Positions 50,050-58,420 of a stretch of 64,000 bases of DNA are shown here, in pieces (position 1 is the first letter of the stretch; every line of letters starts with the position of its first letter). The translations under genes were made by a program, and so were the position numbers. Where the stretch lies: contig NZ_CP103289.1 of assembly GCF_024757985.1 (NCBI RefSeq), positions 2,976,001-3,040,000 of the forward strand, given 5' to 3'. The notes under the pieces are model-generated. The model saw only the letters and a list, made by a program, of their open reading frames with translations, did no database searches and was not told the DNA's origin. Source of the DNA: Cellulomonas sp. NS3 (GTDB taxonomy: Bacteria; Actinomycetota; Actinomycetes; Actinomycetales; Cellulomonadaceae).

Positions 50050-51792
50050 GTGACGACCACAGACCCGCGCACCCGCACGCTCGACACGACCCTCGTGCAC
50101 ACCGAGGGCTCCCCCACCGAGGAGTGGTGGCGCCACGCCGTCATCTACCAGGTGTACCCGCGCTCGTTCGCGGACGGCTCCGGCGACGGCATCGGCGACC
50201 TGCCCGGCATCACCTCGCGGCTCGAGCACCTGGCGACCCTCGGGGTCGACGCCGTCTGGCTCTCGCCGTTCTACCGCTCCCCGCAGGCCGACGCGGGCTA
50301 CGACGTGGCCGACTACCGCGACGTCGACCCGCTGTTCGGCACGCTCGCCGACTTCGACGTGCTGCTCGAGCGCGCGCACGGCCTCGGCATGCGGGTGATC
50401 GTCGACCTCGTGCCGAACCACACCTCGGACGAGCACGTCTGGTTCCAGGCCGCCCTGGCCGCCGGCCCGGGCAGCGCCGAGCGCGAGCGCTACCTGTTCC
50501 GCGAGGGCCGGGGGGTCGACGGCGACGAGCCGCCGAACAACTGGCAGTCGATCTTCGGCGGCCCCGCGTGGACCCGCACGACCGACGCCGACGGCACGCC
50601 CGCCCAGTGGTACCTGCACATGTTCGACACCCGCCAGCCGGACCTGAACTGGGAGCACCCCGAGGTCCGCAGCGAGTTCGAGGACGTCCTGCGGTTCTGG
50701 CTCGACCGGGGCGTCGACGGCTTCCGCATCGACGTCGCGCACGGCATGGTCAAGGCCCCGGGGCTGCCCGACTGGGACGGCGAGGTCACGATGGTCGACG
50801 GCGCGAGCCCGGCCGACGACGGCTCGACGGGCGCCGGCAACCAGGGCCCGATGTTCGACCAGGAGGGGGTCCACGACATCTACCGCGCGTGGCACCGCAT
50901 CCTCGCCGAGTACGACGGTGACCGTGCGCTCGTCGCCGAGGCGTGGGTCGAGCCGCTGACCCGCCTCGCGCGCTACGTCCGCCCCGACGAGATGCACCAG
51001 GCGTTCAACTTCTCTTTCCTCACGACCCCGTGGGACGCCGCCGCGCTGCGCTCCGTGGTCACGGCCTCGCTCGTCGCGAGCGACGGCGTCGGCGCGCCCA
51101 CGACCTGGGTGCTCTCCAACCACGACGTCGTGCGCCACGCGTCGCGGCTCGGCCTGAGCACGCCCGGCGCGCGCCCCAACGGGATCGGCGTCGGCGACGA
51201 GCAGCCCGACGAGGAGCTCGGCCTGCGCCGCGCCCGCGCCGCGTCGCTGCTCATGCTCGGGCTCCCCGGCTCGGCGTACCTGTACCAGGGCGAGGAGCTC
51301 GGGCTGCCCGAGCACACGTCGCTCGACGACGACCTGCGCCAGGACCCGGCCTGGTGGCGCTCGGGCCACACCGAGCGCGGCCGTGACGGCTGCCGCGTGC
51401 CGCTCCCCTGGTCGGCCGGCGAGCCCGGGCTCGGCTTCTCGCCGACCGGCGCGACCTGGCTCCCCCAGCCGGAGTCGTGGACGCGCTTCGCGCTCGACGC
51501 GCAGCAGGGCGTCGAGGGCTCGACGTACGAGACCTACCGGGCCGCGCTGCGCGTCCGCCGCGAGCAGGGCCTCGGCTCGGGCTCGCTCGCGTGGGTCGAC
51601 GCCCCCGACGTGCTCGGCGGCGAGGTGCTCGCGTTCCTCAACCGCGACGTGCTCGTGCTGACGGTCTTCGGCGGCGCGCCGGTCGCGCTGCCCGAGGGCG
51701 CCGAGGTGCTGCTCGCGAGCGGGGAGCTCGCGGCCGAGGACGGGCGTGTCGTCGTCCCGGCCGACACGACCGTGTGGGCCCGCCTGGCCTGA
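50050..51792 (+). CDS. GH13 alpha-glucosidase
   Basis: This 580-residue cytoplasmic protein starts at GTG 50050. It shows the oligo-1,6-/alpha-glucosidase subfamily pattern: WWRHAVIYQVYPRSFADGSG, GIGDLPGITSRLEHL, VDLVPNHTSDEH, nucleophile Asp in DGFRIDVAHGM, acid/base Glu in VAEAWVEPL and Asp in LSNHDVVRH. It releases glucose from maltose and short maltodextrins and so completes the pathway begun by the transporter. It lies 124 bases after the regulator gene. Confidence 0.92.
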   Translation: MTTTDPRTRTLDTTLVHTEGSPTEEWWRHAVIYQVYPRSFADGSGDGIGDLPGITSRLEHLATLGVDAVWLSPFYRSPQADAGYDVADYRDVDPLFGTLADFDVLLERAHGLGMRVIVDLVPNHTSDEHVWFQAALAAGPGSAERERYLFREGRGVDGDEPPNNWQSIFGGPAWTRTTDADGTPAQWYLHMFDTRQPDLNWEHPEVRSEFEDVLRFWLDRGVDGFRIDVAHGMVKAPGLPDWDGEVTMVDGASPADDGSTGAGNQGPMFDQEGVHDIYRAWHRILAEYDGDRALVAEAWVEPLTRLARYVRPDEMHQAFNFSFLTTPWDAAALRSVVTASLVASDGVGAPTTWVLSNHDVVRHASRLGLSTPGARPNGIGVGDEQPDEELGLRRARAASLLMLGLPGSAYLYQGEELGLPEHTSLDDDLRQDPAWWRSGHTERGRDGCRVPLPWSAGEPGLGFSPTGATWLPQPESWTRFALDAQQGVEGSTYETYRAALRVRREQGLGSGSLAWVDAPDVLGGEVLAFLNRDVLVLTVFGGAPVALPEGAEVLLASGELAAEDGRVVVPADTTVWARLA

Positions 51793-51808
51793 CCGCTCCT
51801 GCGCGACG

Positions 51809-51847
51809 ACGGCGCCGGCCCCGAGGTTCGCCCGGGACCGGCGCCGT
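51809..51847. terminator. Bidirectional terminator between alpha-glucosidase and alpha-amylase
   Basis: ACGGCGCCGG and CCGGCGCCGT form a perfect 10-base stem, with a further CCG/CGG pairing inside. The hairpin lies midway between two convergent stop codons, so it can serve both genes. Confidence 0.8.
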
Positions 51848-51861
51848 TCTCGTGCGCGGGC

Positions 51862-53376
51862 TCAGCCCTGCGCGCGCGCCCCGACGTGCAGCGCCACCGC
51901 GCTCCCGGCGGGCACGCGTACGACGGCCTCGCCCTCCTCGACCCGCACCGGTTCTCCCGTGCACCGCGGCGCGTCCGCGCCCGCCGCGACCGTCGGGCCC
52001 GCGAGCACGTCGCAGTACGCGCCGTCCGGCAGCGTCGTCGGCACGCGCGCCTCGAGGGTCGCGTCGCCGCCGTTGACGACGACGGTCCCCCGCTCACCGC
52101 GGCTGAGCGCGATCGCGTCGCCGTCCTCCCACCGTGCCCCGACCGGGTCGTCCCCGACCGCGGAGCGCCAACCGACCATGCCCTCGACCGCGCGCCACCG
52201 GTGCTGGCACACCCACTCGCCGTCCGCGTACGCCCGGTCGCCACCCGCGTCGTCGGGGCACGCGGCGTCGAGCACCGCACCGCCGGGGTCCTGCTCCGGC
52301 CCGGCGTCGCGGTCGCTGAACGCGTAGCCCGAGTACACGACCGGGCGTCCGTACCCCGTCGCGAGCATGAGCACGTTCGCGAGCACGTGCTCGGCGCCGT
52401 CCGCGTAGCCCAGCGTGCTGCCGCCCCGCTCGGTGTCGTGGTTCTCGACGAAGATCCACGCCTTCTCGGACGGCAGGTACGACGACCCCGAGCCGAGCTC
52501 GGTGACCAGGCGCAGCGAGCCGCCGCGGATCATCCCGGTGACCTCACGGCCCCAGGCGAACTCGAGCACGTCCCCGGACCCGGAGTACTGCTCGGGCACC
52601 ACGGGCTCGCCACCGCCGCGGATCACCTCGGAGACGATGCGCGTGCCCTCGGGCAGCCGCTCGACGAGCGCGGCGACGTCCTCGGCCGGCACGTGCTTCG
52701 CGGCGTCGATGCGGAAGCCGTCGACGCCGAGGCTCAGCACGTCCTCGAGGTAGGCGACGAGGCGGTCCTGCACCGCGGGGCGCCCGGTGGCGAGGTCCGC
52801 GAGGTTCACGAGCTCGCAGTGCTGGACCTCGTAGGCGTCGCGGTAGTCGGCGATGTCGTCGGCGGGCGGGACGCCGCAGTGGTGGAAGTCCCCGGCGGCG
52901 TCGGACCAGGTGCCCGGGTAGTCGTAGTGGGAGTACGCCGACCCGGCCCAGCCGGTCCCGGGCTCGTCCTGACCGGTCATGTGGTTGACGACCGCGTCGA
53001 CCACGACGTCGACGCCCGCCTCGTGGCAGGTCTCGACCATCGCGGCCAGCTCCGCGCGCGTGCCGAGCCGCGACTCGAGCAGGTAGGACACGGGCTGGTA
53101 GGCGGTCCACCACGCGTCGCCGCGGACGTGCTCCTGCGGCGGCGACGTGAGCACCCAGCCGTAGCCGGCGGGTCCGAGGCGGTCGGTGCACTCGCGCGCG
53201 ATCGCGTCCCAGGTCCACTGGAAGAGCTGCACGCCGACGTCGCGTGCGCCGGCGGGCTCGAGGGCGTCGTCCTCCGCAGGCGTGCACGCGGCGGCCCCGG
53301 CGGCGAGCCCGAGGGCGAGGAGCACGGCGGCCGCGCGTCGGCGCCGCCCTCGGGTGGGTCGGGTGCTGCGCTGCAC
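51862..53376 (-). CDS. Secreted GH13 alpha-amylase
   Basis: This 504-residue protein has an Arg-rich N-terminus and signal segment (AAAVLLALGLAAGAAAC), probably a lipoprotein or a normally cleaved exoenzyme. The animal/Streptomyces-type alpha-amylase catalytic core shows VGVQLFQWTWDAIAREC, VVVDAVVNHMTG, DGFRIDAAKHV, IVSEVIRGG and FVENHDTERGG. A C-terminal beta domain follows, and no starch-binding domain is present. It digests starch outside the cell into maltodextrins for the MalEFG importer. A CTTGCA-type repeat pair upstream matches the malE promoter region. Confidence 0.93.
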   Translation of the reverse strand: MQRSTRPTRGRRRRAAAVLLALGLAAGAAACTPAEDDALEPAGARDVGVQLFQWTWDAIARECTDRLGPAGYGWVLTSPPQEHVRGDAWWTAYQPVSYLLESRLGTRAELAAMVETCHEAGVDVVVDAVVNHMTGQDEPGTGWAGSAYSHYDYPGTWSDAAGDFHHCGVPPADDIADYRDAYEVQHCELVNLADLATGRPAVQDRLVAYLEDVLSLGVDGFRIDAAKHVPAEDVAALVERLPEGTRIVSEVIRGGGEPVVPEQYSGSGDVLEFAWGREVTGMIRGGSLRLVTELGSGSSYLPSEKAWIFVENHDTERGGSTLGYADGAEHVLANVLMLATGYGRPVVYSGYAFSDRDAGPEQDPGGAVLDAACPDDAGGDRAYADGEWVCQHRWRAVEGMVGWRSAVGDDPVGARWEDGDAIALSRGERGTVVVNGGDATLEARVPTTLPDGAYCDVLAGPTVAAGADAPRCTGEPVRVEEGEAVVRVPAGSAVALHVGARAQG

Positions 53377-53402
53377 GGGGCTCCTGCCGTCGTCGGAACG
53401 GC

Positions 53403-53426
53403 TGCAAGCGTACAGAAACTTGCAAC
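53403..53426. promoter_or_regulatory. Candidate MalR-type operator upstream of alpha-amylase
   Basis: TGCAAG at 53403-53408 and its complement CTTGCA at 53419-53424 are separated by 10 bases, 26 bases upstream of the alpha-amylase start. The CTTGCAAC half is shared with the malE/regulator interval. Control by the same LacI-type repressor is inferred. Confidence 0.45.
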
Positions 53427-53459
53427 CGGCGACGGCGGCGCGGCGCGGCTGCCGCCGGC

Positions 53460-54689
53460 TCAGCCGCCCGAGACGCTCAGCTCGGCCTCGTGCAGAGCGC
53501 GCCGGAAGTCGTCGCTCAGCTCGCGCGACGCGAGCCAGCCCTCGGGCAGCGTCGGGCGCTTCGGGGAACCCGCGCGCCCCCGCTGCCCCTCGGCCGCCTC
53601 CCCGGGGTACGGCTGGTCGAGGTCGAGCGCCCCGAGCCGGTCGTCGAGCTCCGCGAGCGTCGACACCAGGCCGAGCTTCGCGCGCAGCTCACCGCCCACG
53701 ACGTACCCCTTGAGGTACCAGGCCATGTGCTTGCGCATCTCGCGCAGCGCCTTCGACTCGTCCCCGAAGTGCTCGATCATGAGCTCCGCGTGCCTGCGCA
53801 CGACCGCGGCGACCTCGCCGAGCCCCGGCCGGCGACGCTCGCCCGACCCGGCGAACGCCGCCGCGAGGTCTGCGAACAGCCACGGCCGGCCCTGGCAGCC
53901 GCGCCCGACGACGACGCCGTCGCACCCCGTCTGCGCGACCATCGCGAGCGCGTCCTCGGCCGACCAGATGTCGCCGTTGCCGAGCACCGGGATGTCCGTC
54001 ACCGTCTCCTTGAGCCGCGCGATCGACTCCCAGTCGGCGGTGCCCGAGTAGTAGTCGGCCGCGGTCCGGGCGTGCAGCGCGACCGCCGCGACACCGACCT
54101 CCTGCGCGACGAGGCCCGCCTCCAGGTACGTCAGGTGGTCGTCGTCGATGCCCTTGCGCATCTTGACGGTCACGGGTACGCCGTACGGGCTCGCGGCGTC
54201 GACCGCGGCGCTGATGATCGAGCGGAACAGGTCCCGCTTCCAGGGCAGCACCGCTCCCCCGCCGCGCCGGGTGACCTTGGGCACCGGGCAGCCGAAGTTG
54301 AGGTCGACGTGGTCCGCGCGGTCCTCGGACGCGATGAGGCGCACCGCCGCCCCGACGGTCGCGGGGTCGACGCCGTAGACCTGGACCGAGCGCGGCTTCT
54401 CGTCGGGCTCGTGCGAGATGATCCGCATCGACTCCTCGCCCCGCTCGACGAGCGCGCGCGACGTGACCATCTCGGCGACGTAGAGCCCGGCGCCGGACTC
54501 GCGGCACAGCCGCCGGAACGCCGCGTTCGTCACGCCCGCCATCGGGGCGAGCACGACGGGGGTGTCGATCGTCAGGGGCCCGATGCGCAGCGGTGGGAGG
54601 ACGCGCGTGCCCGCTCCGGGCGCGGCGGCGGCCGGGGCTCCGCCCGGCGTCGGGGCGGGCACGGTGGGGGTCACGATCGCAGGCGTCAC
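53460..54689 (-). CDS. dusB: tRNA-dihydrouridine synthase
   Basis: This 409-residue protein from GTG 54689 (GTG 54674 also possible) is a DusB-type FMN enzyme. It has VVLAPMAGVTNAAFRRLC, the catalytic Cys in VDLNFGCPVPKVTRRGGGA, VTVKMRKG, LHARTAADYYSGTADW and GNGDIWSAEDAL with VVGRGCQGRPWLF. It reduces uridine in the D-loop of tRNAs using NADPH. The C-terminal ~50 residues are a lineage-typical extension. It is a single gene on the minus strand. Confidence 0.93.
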   Translation of the reverse strand: MTPAIVTPTVPAPTPGGAPAAAAPGAGTRVLPPLRIGPLTIDTPVVLAPMAGVTNAAFRRLCRESGAGLYVAEMVTSRALVERGEESMRIISHEPDEKPRSVQVYGVDPATVGAAVRLIASEDRADHVDLNFGCPVPKVTRRGGGAVLPWKRDLFRSIISAAVDAASPYGVPVTVKMRKGIDDDHLTYLEAGLVAQEVGVAAVALHARTAADYYSGTADWESIARLKETVTDIPVLGNGDIWSAEDALAMVAQTGCDGVVVGRGCQGRPWLFADLAAAFAGSGERRRPGLGEVAAVVRRHAELMIEHFGDESKALREMRKHMAWYLKGYVVGGELRAKLGLVSTLAELDDRLGALDLDQPYPGEAAEGQRGRAGSPKRPTLPEGWLASRELSDDFRRALHEAELSVSGG

Positions 54690-54850
54690 CCCTCGATTGT
54701 CCCCCACGCGGCGCGGGTCCCCCGGGGCCGTCGTGCTGCAGCCCGGAGGAGCCCTGCGCCGGGCCGCCGGGCGGAGGCGCCACGGCGCACCGACGTGACG
54801 CAGCCGCGCACGTCCGCACGTCGCGGGAGCACCCGGGTGACGTCCGGACT

Positions 54851-54880
54851 CAACCTTCGGGGTGGGTCGTGCGTCTTCTA
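54851..54880 (+). promoter_or_regulatory. Candidate ECF-type autoregulatory promoter
   Basis: CAACCTT at 54851-54857 and GTCTTCTA at 54873-54880 have the spacing and base choice of an ECF sigma -35 (AACC-like) and -10. They lie 14 bases before the start of the sigma-factor gene. This is a visual match only. Confidence 0.35.
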
Positions 54881-54893
54881 CGGTGTGACCACC

Positions 54894-55568
54894 ATGACGA
54901 GCGGCACCCTCGCCTTCCCCGGTGACCCCCCGGACCTGCCCCCCGAGGAGGTCGTCCTCGTCGAGCGCGTCGCCCGCCGCGGTGCCGCACAGCGCGCGCA
55001 GACCCGCGAGGTCGACGCCGCGGGCCGCGACGCGGAGTTCGCCGCGTTCATGTCCGAGCACGGCGACGACCTGCTGCGCACCGCGTGGCTGCTGTGCGGC
55101 GACGCGCACCGGGCCGAGGAGCTCACGCAGCAGGCGCTCGTGCGCACGTACGCCGCCTGGGCCCGCGTCCGCACCGGCGACCCGCTCGCCTACACCCGCC
55201 GTGTGCTCGCGAACCTCCGCGTCGACTCGTGGCGGCGGCGACGTCGCGAGGTGCTCACCGCGCCCGAGGACCTGCCCGACGGCAGCGCGTCCCGCAGCGG
55301 CTCGACCCCGGCGGCCGGCCGCGACCACCAGGTCGCCGCCGCCGACCGCGACCTGCTCGTGCGCGCCCTGGCGACCCTGTCCCCGCGCCAGCGCCGCATC
55401 GTCGTCCTGCGCCACCTCGTCGGGATGCCCGAGGCCGAGGTCGCCGCCGACCTCGGCGTGAGCGTCGGCACCGTGAAGTCCACGGCGTCCCGCGCGCTCG
55501 CCTCGCTGCGCGGTGTGCTCGCCGCCGACCCCTCCGCCCCCATCGCTCGTGCGAGGAGCCCCCGATGA
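54894..55568 (+). CDS. SigE-family ECF sigma factor
   Basis: This 224-residue protein starts at ATG 54894. Region 2 covers FMSEHGDDLLRTAWLLCGDA, EELTQQALVRTYAAWARV and AYTRRVLANLRVDSWRRRRR. Region 4 is ALATLSPRQRRIVVLRHL and the helix-turn-helix MPEAEVAADLGVSVGTVKST. A ~45-residue N-terminal extension precedes region 2. The stop overlaps the next start (ATGA), coupling it to a single-pass membrane protein likely to regulate it. Confidence 0.9.
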   Translation: MTSGTLAFPGDPPDLPPEEVVLVERVARRGAAQRAQTREVDAAGRDAEFAAFMSEHGDDLLRTAWLLCGDAHRAEELTQQALVRTYAAWARVRTGDPLAYTRRVLANLRVDSWRRRRREVLTAPEDLPDGSASRSGSTPAAGRDHQVAAADRDLLVRALATLSPRQRRIVVLRHLVGMPEAEVAADLGVSVGTVKSTASRALASLRGVLAADPSAPIARARSPR

Positions 55569-57037
55569 CCCGCACCCCGCCCCCGACCCGGCTCCTCGAC
55601 CCCCGCGAGGACGAGGTCGTGGCCCGCCTGCACCGCTACGCGACCGCGGGCGCACCGCCCATGCAGCTCGCGGCGGACGACGTGATCCGCGCGGCGCACC
55701 GCCGCACGGCCACCCGGCGCGTGCGCGGCGCGGCCGTCAGCACGCTCACCGTCGTCGCCCTCGCGCTGGGCGGGACGTACGTCGCGGGCCTCGAGCACAC
55801 CGCCGACGACACCCCCGCGGTCCCGGGCGACCTCCGCGTCGTGACGGTCGCCCAGGGGGTGACGGCCGCGTCGTTCCCGGCACGCGTGCGCGGCGAGGCC
55901 GACGCCGTCGACCTCGGGCTCGGCTTCCCCGACGTGCCCGTCGGCGCCGCCCTCACGCTGAGCGAGGACGCCGGGACGCTGTTCGTCGACCTCCCGCTCG
56001 ACGCCGGGGCGAACCTGGCCGGCGCGAGCGTGCACACCGTGCGCCTCGACCCCTGGACCGACGAGGACTCCACCACCGGCACGACGTTCCGGATGGTCGC
56101 GAGCACCGACGGCCGCGAGATGCTGGTCCTCGGCACGGTGCCGCAGTGGGTCGAGGACCCGGTCGTCGAGCTCGTCGGCGAGCAGCAGCCCGGATTCGTG
56201 CCCGTGGCCGGCGGCACCGCGGTCGACCGGGTCGAGGTCCCGACGTTCGACGCGCCGGGCGACGGCACCGGCCGGGTGTACGCGGTGCGGCTCGCGTCGG
56301 AGTCCGCCGCGTCGCAGTCCTGGCTGCGCATCGACGACCTGCGGCTCGTGCCGGTCGTGACGGGGGCGGGCGGCACCCGGGTGCTCGGTGGGGAGTGCCG
56401 CGGCGCCGAGCCGCGGTGCGTGCTCGACACCGTCCAGGGGCTCGTCGAGGACGTGGAGGCCGCGACCGTCGAGGTCGCGTCCGGGATCGTCGCGACCTCG
56501 CGGCTCGGGGTCGACCTCGACCGCGACGAGCGCACCGCTGCGCTGCCGGCGCTCGACCTCGGACTCGACCTGCCCGACCCGGCGGCGCCCGGCCGGCTCG
56601 CGGTCGTGCGGGACCCGAACGCGCCGCCGCCGGCCACGACGAACGTCCCGGCGTCGATCGGCGTGGACGGCGCCCGCCCGCTGCCCGACACCGCCTGGCG
56701 GACCGCGCTCGGCGGCGCGCGCGAGAACGCGCTGGTGGACGTCGTCAGCACCGTCACGGCATACGCCGCACAGGGTGACGCGTGGGTCCTGACCGGGACC
56801 GTGCCGGGGTCGGTGGCTCCGGACGCGCTCGCGCGGATCGAGCTCGCCGCCCCCGTCGTGCGCGCGGACGGGACCCGGGGGACCACGATCGACGTGCCGA
56901 CGTTCGACCCGATGTCGGGCGACGGCAGGCGCGCCTACGTCGTCGTCGTGGGACCCGACGCCGGCCTGCCCGACCCGACGAGCGGCCGGTCCCCGCTCGC
57001 GCCGGCGCCGACCACGTTCGTCGAGCGCGCGCGCTGA
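55565..57037 (+). CDS. Large single-pass membrane protein, probable sigma-factor regulator
   Basis: This 490-residue protein is co-translated with the sigma factor. Residues 1-55 are cytoplasmic and charged (DPREDEVVARLHRYATAG). One membrane helix follows (AAVSTLTVVALALGGTYVAG). A ~400-residue exterior part is rich in Val, Asp and Gly and appears all-beta. Several strand pairs look duplicated (RVEVPTFDAPGDGTGRVYAVRL near the middle and TIDVPTFDPMSGDGRRAYVVVV near the end). Topology and coupling suggest an anti-sigma factor with a large extracellular sensor, but no zinc-anti-sigma motif is seen. The short cytoplasmic domain would have to hold the sigma factor. Confidence 0.7.
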   Translation: MTRTPPPTRLLDPREDEVVARLHRYATAGAPPMQLAADDVIRAAHRRTATRRVRGAAVSTLTVVALALGGTYVAGLEHTADDTPAVPGDLRVVTVAQGVTAASFPARVRGEADAVDLGLGFPDVPVGAALTLSEDAGTLFVDLPLDAGANLAGASVHTVRLDPWTDEDSTTGTTFRMVASTDGREMLVLGTVPQWVEDPVVELVGEQQPGFVPVAGGTAVDRVEVPTFDAPGDGTGRVYAVRLASESAASQSWLRIDDLRLVPVVTGAGGTRVLGGECRGAEPRCVLDTVQGLVEDVEAATVEVASGIVATSRLGVDLDRDERTAALPALDLGLDLPDPAAPGRLAVVRDPNAPPPATTNVPASIGVDGARPLPDTAWRTALGGARENALVDVVSTVTAYAAQGDAWVLTGTVPGSVAPDALARIELAAPVVRADGTRGTTIDVPTFDPMSGDGRRAYVVVVGPDAGLPDPTSGRSPLAPAPTTFVERAR

Positions 57038-57100
57038 CGTCACCCTGCGCGCCCCGCGCCGGACCGGGCGCCGTCGGGCACGGTGCTGCACAATCGCACC

Positions 57101-58420
57101 GTGCCCGACTCCCCAGACGCCCCGGCGCCCGCCCGGGAGCCCGCCACGGCCCCGCCCGCCGTGGACCACCGCTCCGACCAGCCGCCGGTCCGGCGCACCG
57201 CCGCGACCCGCACCCGGCTGCTGCTCGTCGCCGTGCTCGTGCCGCTCGGCCTCGCGGCGCTGCTCGGCATGGTGCTCACGTGGCCCGGCGAGCCGCAGCC
57301 GACCAACGGCGAGCTCGTCGACGTCGAGGTGGAGTACCCGACGGCCCGCGTCACGGGCACGTCGGTCGAGTCGTGCGAGGGGACGAGCGAGGACCGGCTC
57401 GCCGACGGGTCCGTGCCGGCGCAGGTCGAGTGCCTGCGGGTGTTCGCGACCGTCACGAGCGGCTCCGAGAAGGGTCGCGACATCGAGCTCTGGGCGACCG
57501 CGACGCTCCAGCCGGAGGACGTCCGCGAGGGCGCCGGGCTCGTCGTCCAGCGCTACCCGGCCACCGAGACGGACGGCGAGCTGTGGGCGTGGCACGACTT
57601 CGAGCGCACCGTGCCGCTCGGGACGCTCGCCCTCGTGTTCGCGGTCGTCACCGTGCTCGTCGCCGGCATGCGCGGCCTGCGCGCACTGATCGGGCTCGTC
57701 CTCGCGTTCGCCGTGATCGGCACCTACATCCTGCCGGGCCTGGTCGCGGGCGAGGACCCGCTGCTCATCGGGCTGTGCGGCTCGACCGTCATCATGATCG
57801 CGGTCCTGTACCTCGCGCACGGGTTCTCCGAGCGCACCTCGACCGCGCTGCTCGGCACGCTCGCGGGGCTCGGGCTGACGGCGGCGCTCGGCGTGCTCGG
57901 CGCCCGCGCGGCGCACCTCTCGGGCGTGACGTCCGAGGACTCGTACCGCCTCGCCGGGCTGCTCGGCGACCAGGGGGCGACCGCGCTGCGCGGCCTGTTC
58001 CTGTGCGGGGTCGTGCTCGCCGGCCTCGGCGTGCTCAACGACGTGACGATCACGCAGGCGTCGGCGGTGTGGGAGCTGCGCGCGACCTCCCCCGACGCCG
58101 ACCGCGGCGAGCTGTTCAGCCACGCGATGCGCATCGGCCGCGACCACATCGCCTCCACCGTCTACACGATCGCGTTCGCGTACACCGGCGCCGCCCTGCC
58201 CGTGCTCCTGCTGCTCGAGATCTACCACCTCCCGCTCGGTCAGACGCTCACCAGCGGGGCGTTCGCCGAGGAGATCGTGCGCACGCTCGTCGGGTCCATC
58301 GCGCTCGTGCTGGCGATCCCGCTCACGACCGCGCTGGCCGTGCTCGTCGTCACGGCGTCCCCGCCGCCCCGGCACGCCCTGGACGGTCACCGGGGTCACT
58401 CGCACGTGCACGCGCACTGA
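57101..58420 (+). CDS. YibE/F-family multipass membrane protein
   Basis: This 439-residue protein starts at GTG 57101, six bases after CACAAT, which suggests a leaderless transcript; GTG 57083 is an alternative. After a Pro/Ala-rich cytoplasmic start there is one helix, a ~130-residue exterior domain and then seven or eight helices with LVFAVVTVLVAGMRGLRALI, GVLNDVTITQASAVWELRA and MRIGRDHIASTVYTIAFAYTGAALP. These match the YibE/F family of unknown function. A His-rich tail (GHRGHSHVHAH) could bind metal. Its last 71 bases overlap the 3' end of a paralogue on the other strand. Confidence 0.88.
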   Translation: MPDSPDAPAPAREPATAPPAVDHRSDQPPVRRTAATRTRLLLVAVLVPLGLAALLGMVLTWPGEPQPTNGELVDVEVEYPTARVTGTSVESCEGTSEDRLADGSVPAQVECLRVFATVTSGSEKGRDIELWATATLQPEDVREGAGLVVQRYPATETDGELWAWHDFERTVPLGTLALVFAVVTVLVAGMRGLRALIGLVLAFAVIGTYILPGLVAGEDPLLIGLCGSTVIMIAVLYLAHGFSERTSTALLGTLAGLGLTAALGVLGARAAHLSGVTSEDSYRLAGLLGDQGATALRGLFLCGVVLAGLGVLNDVTITQASAVWELRATSPDADRGELFSHAMRIGRDHIASTVYTIAFAYTGAALPVLLLLEIYHLPLGQTLTSGAFAEEIVRTLVGSIALVLAIPLTTALAVLVVTASPPPRHALDGHRGHSHVHAH

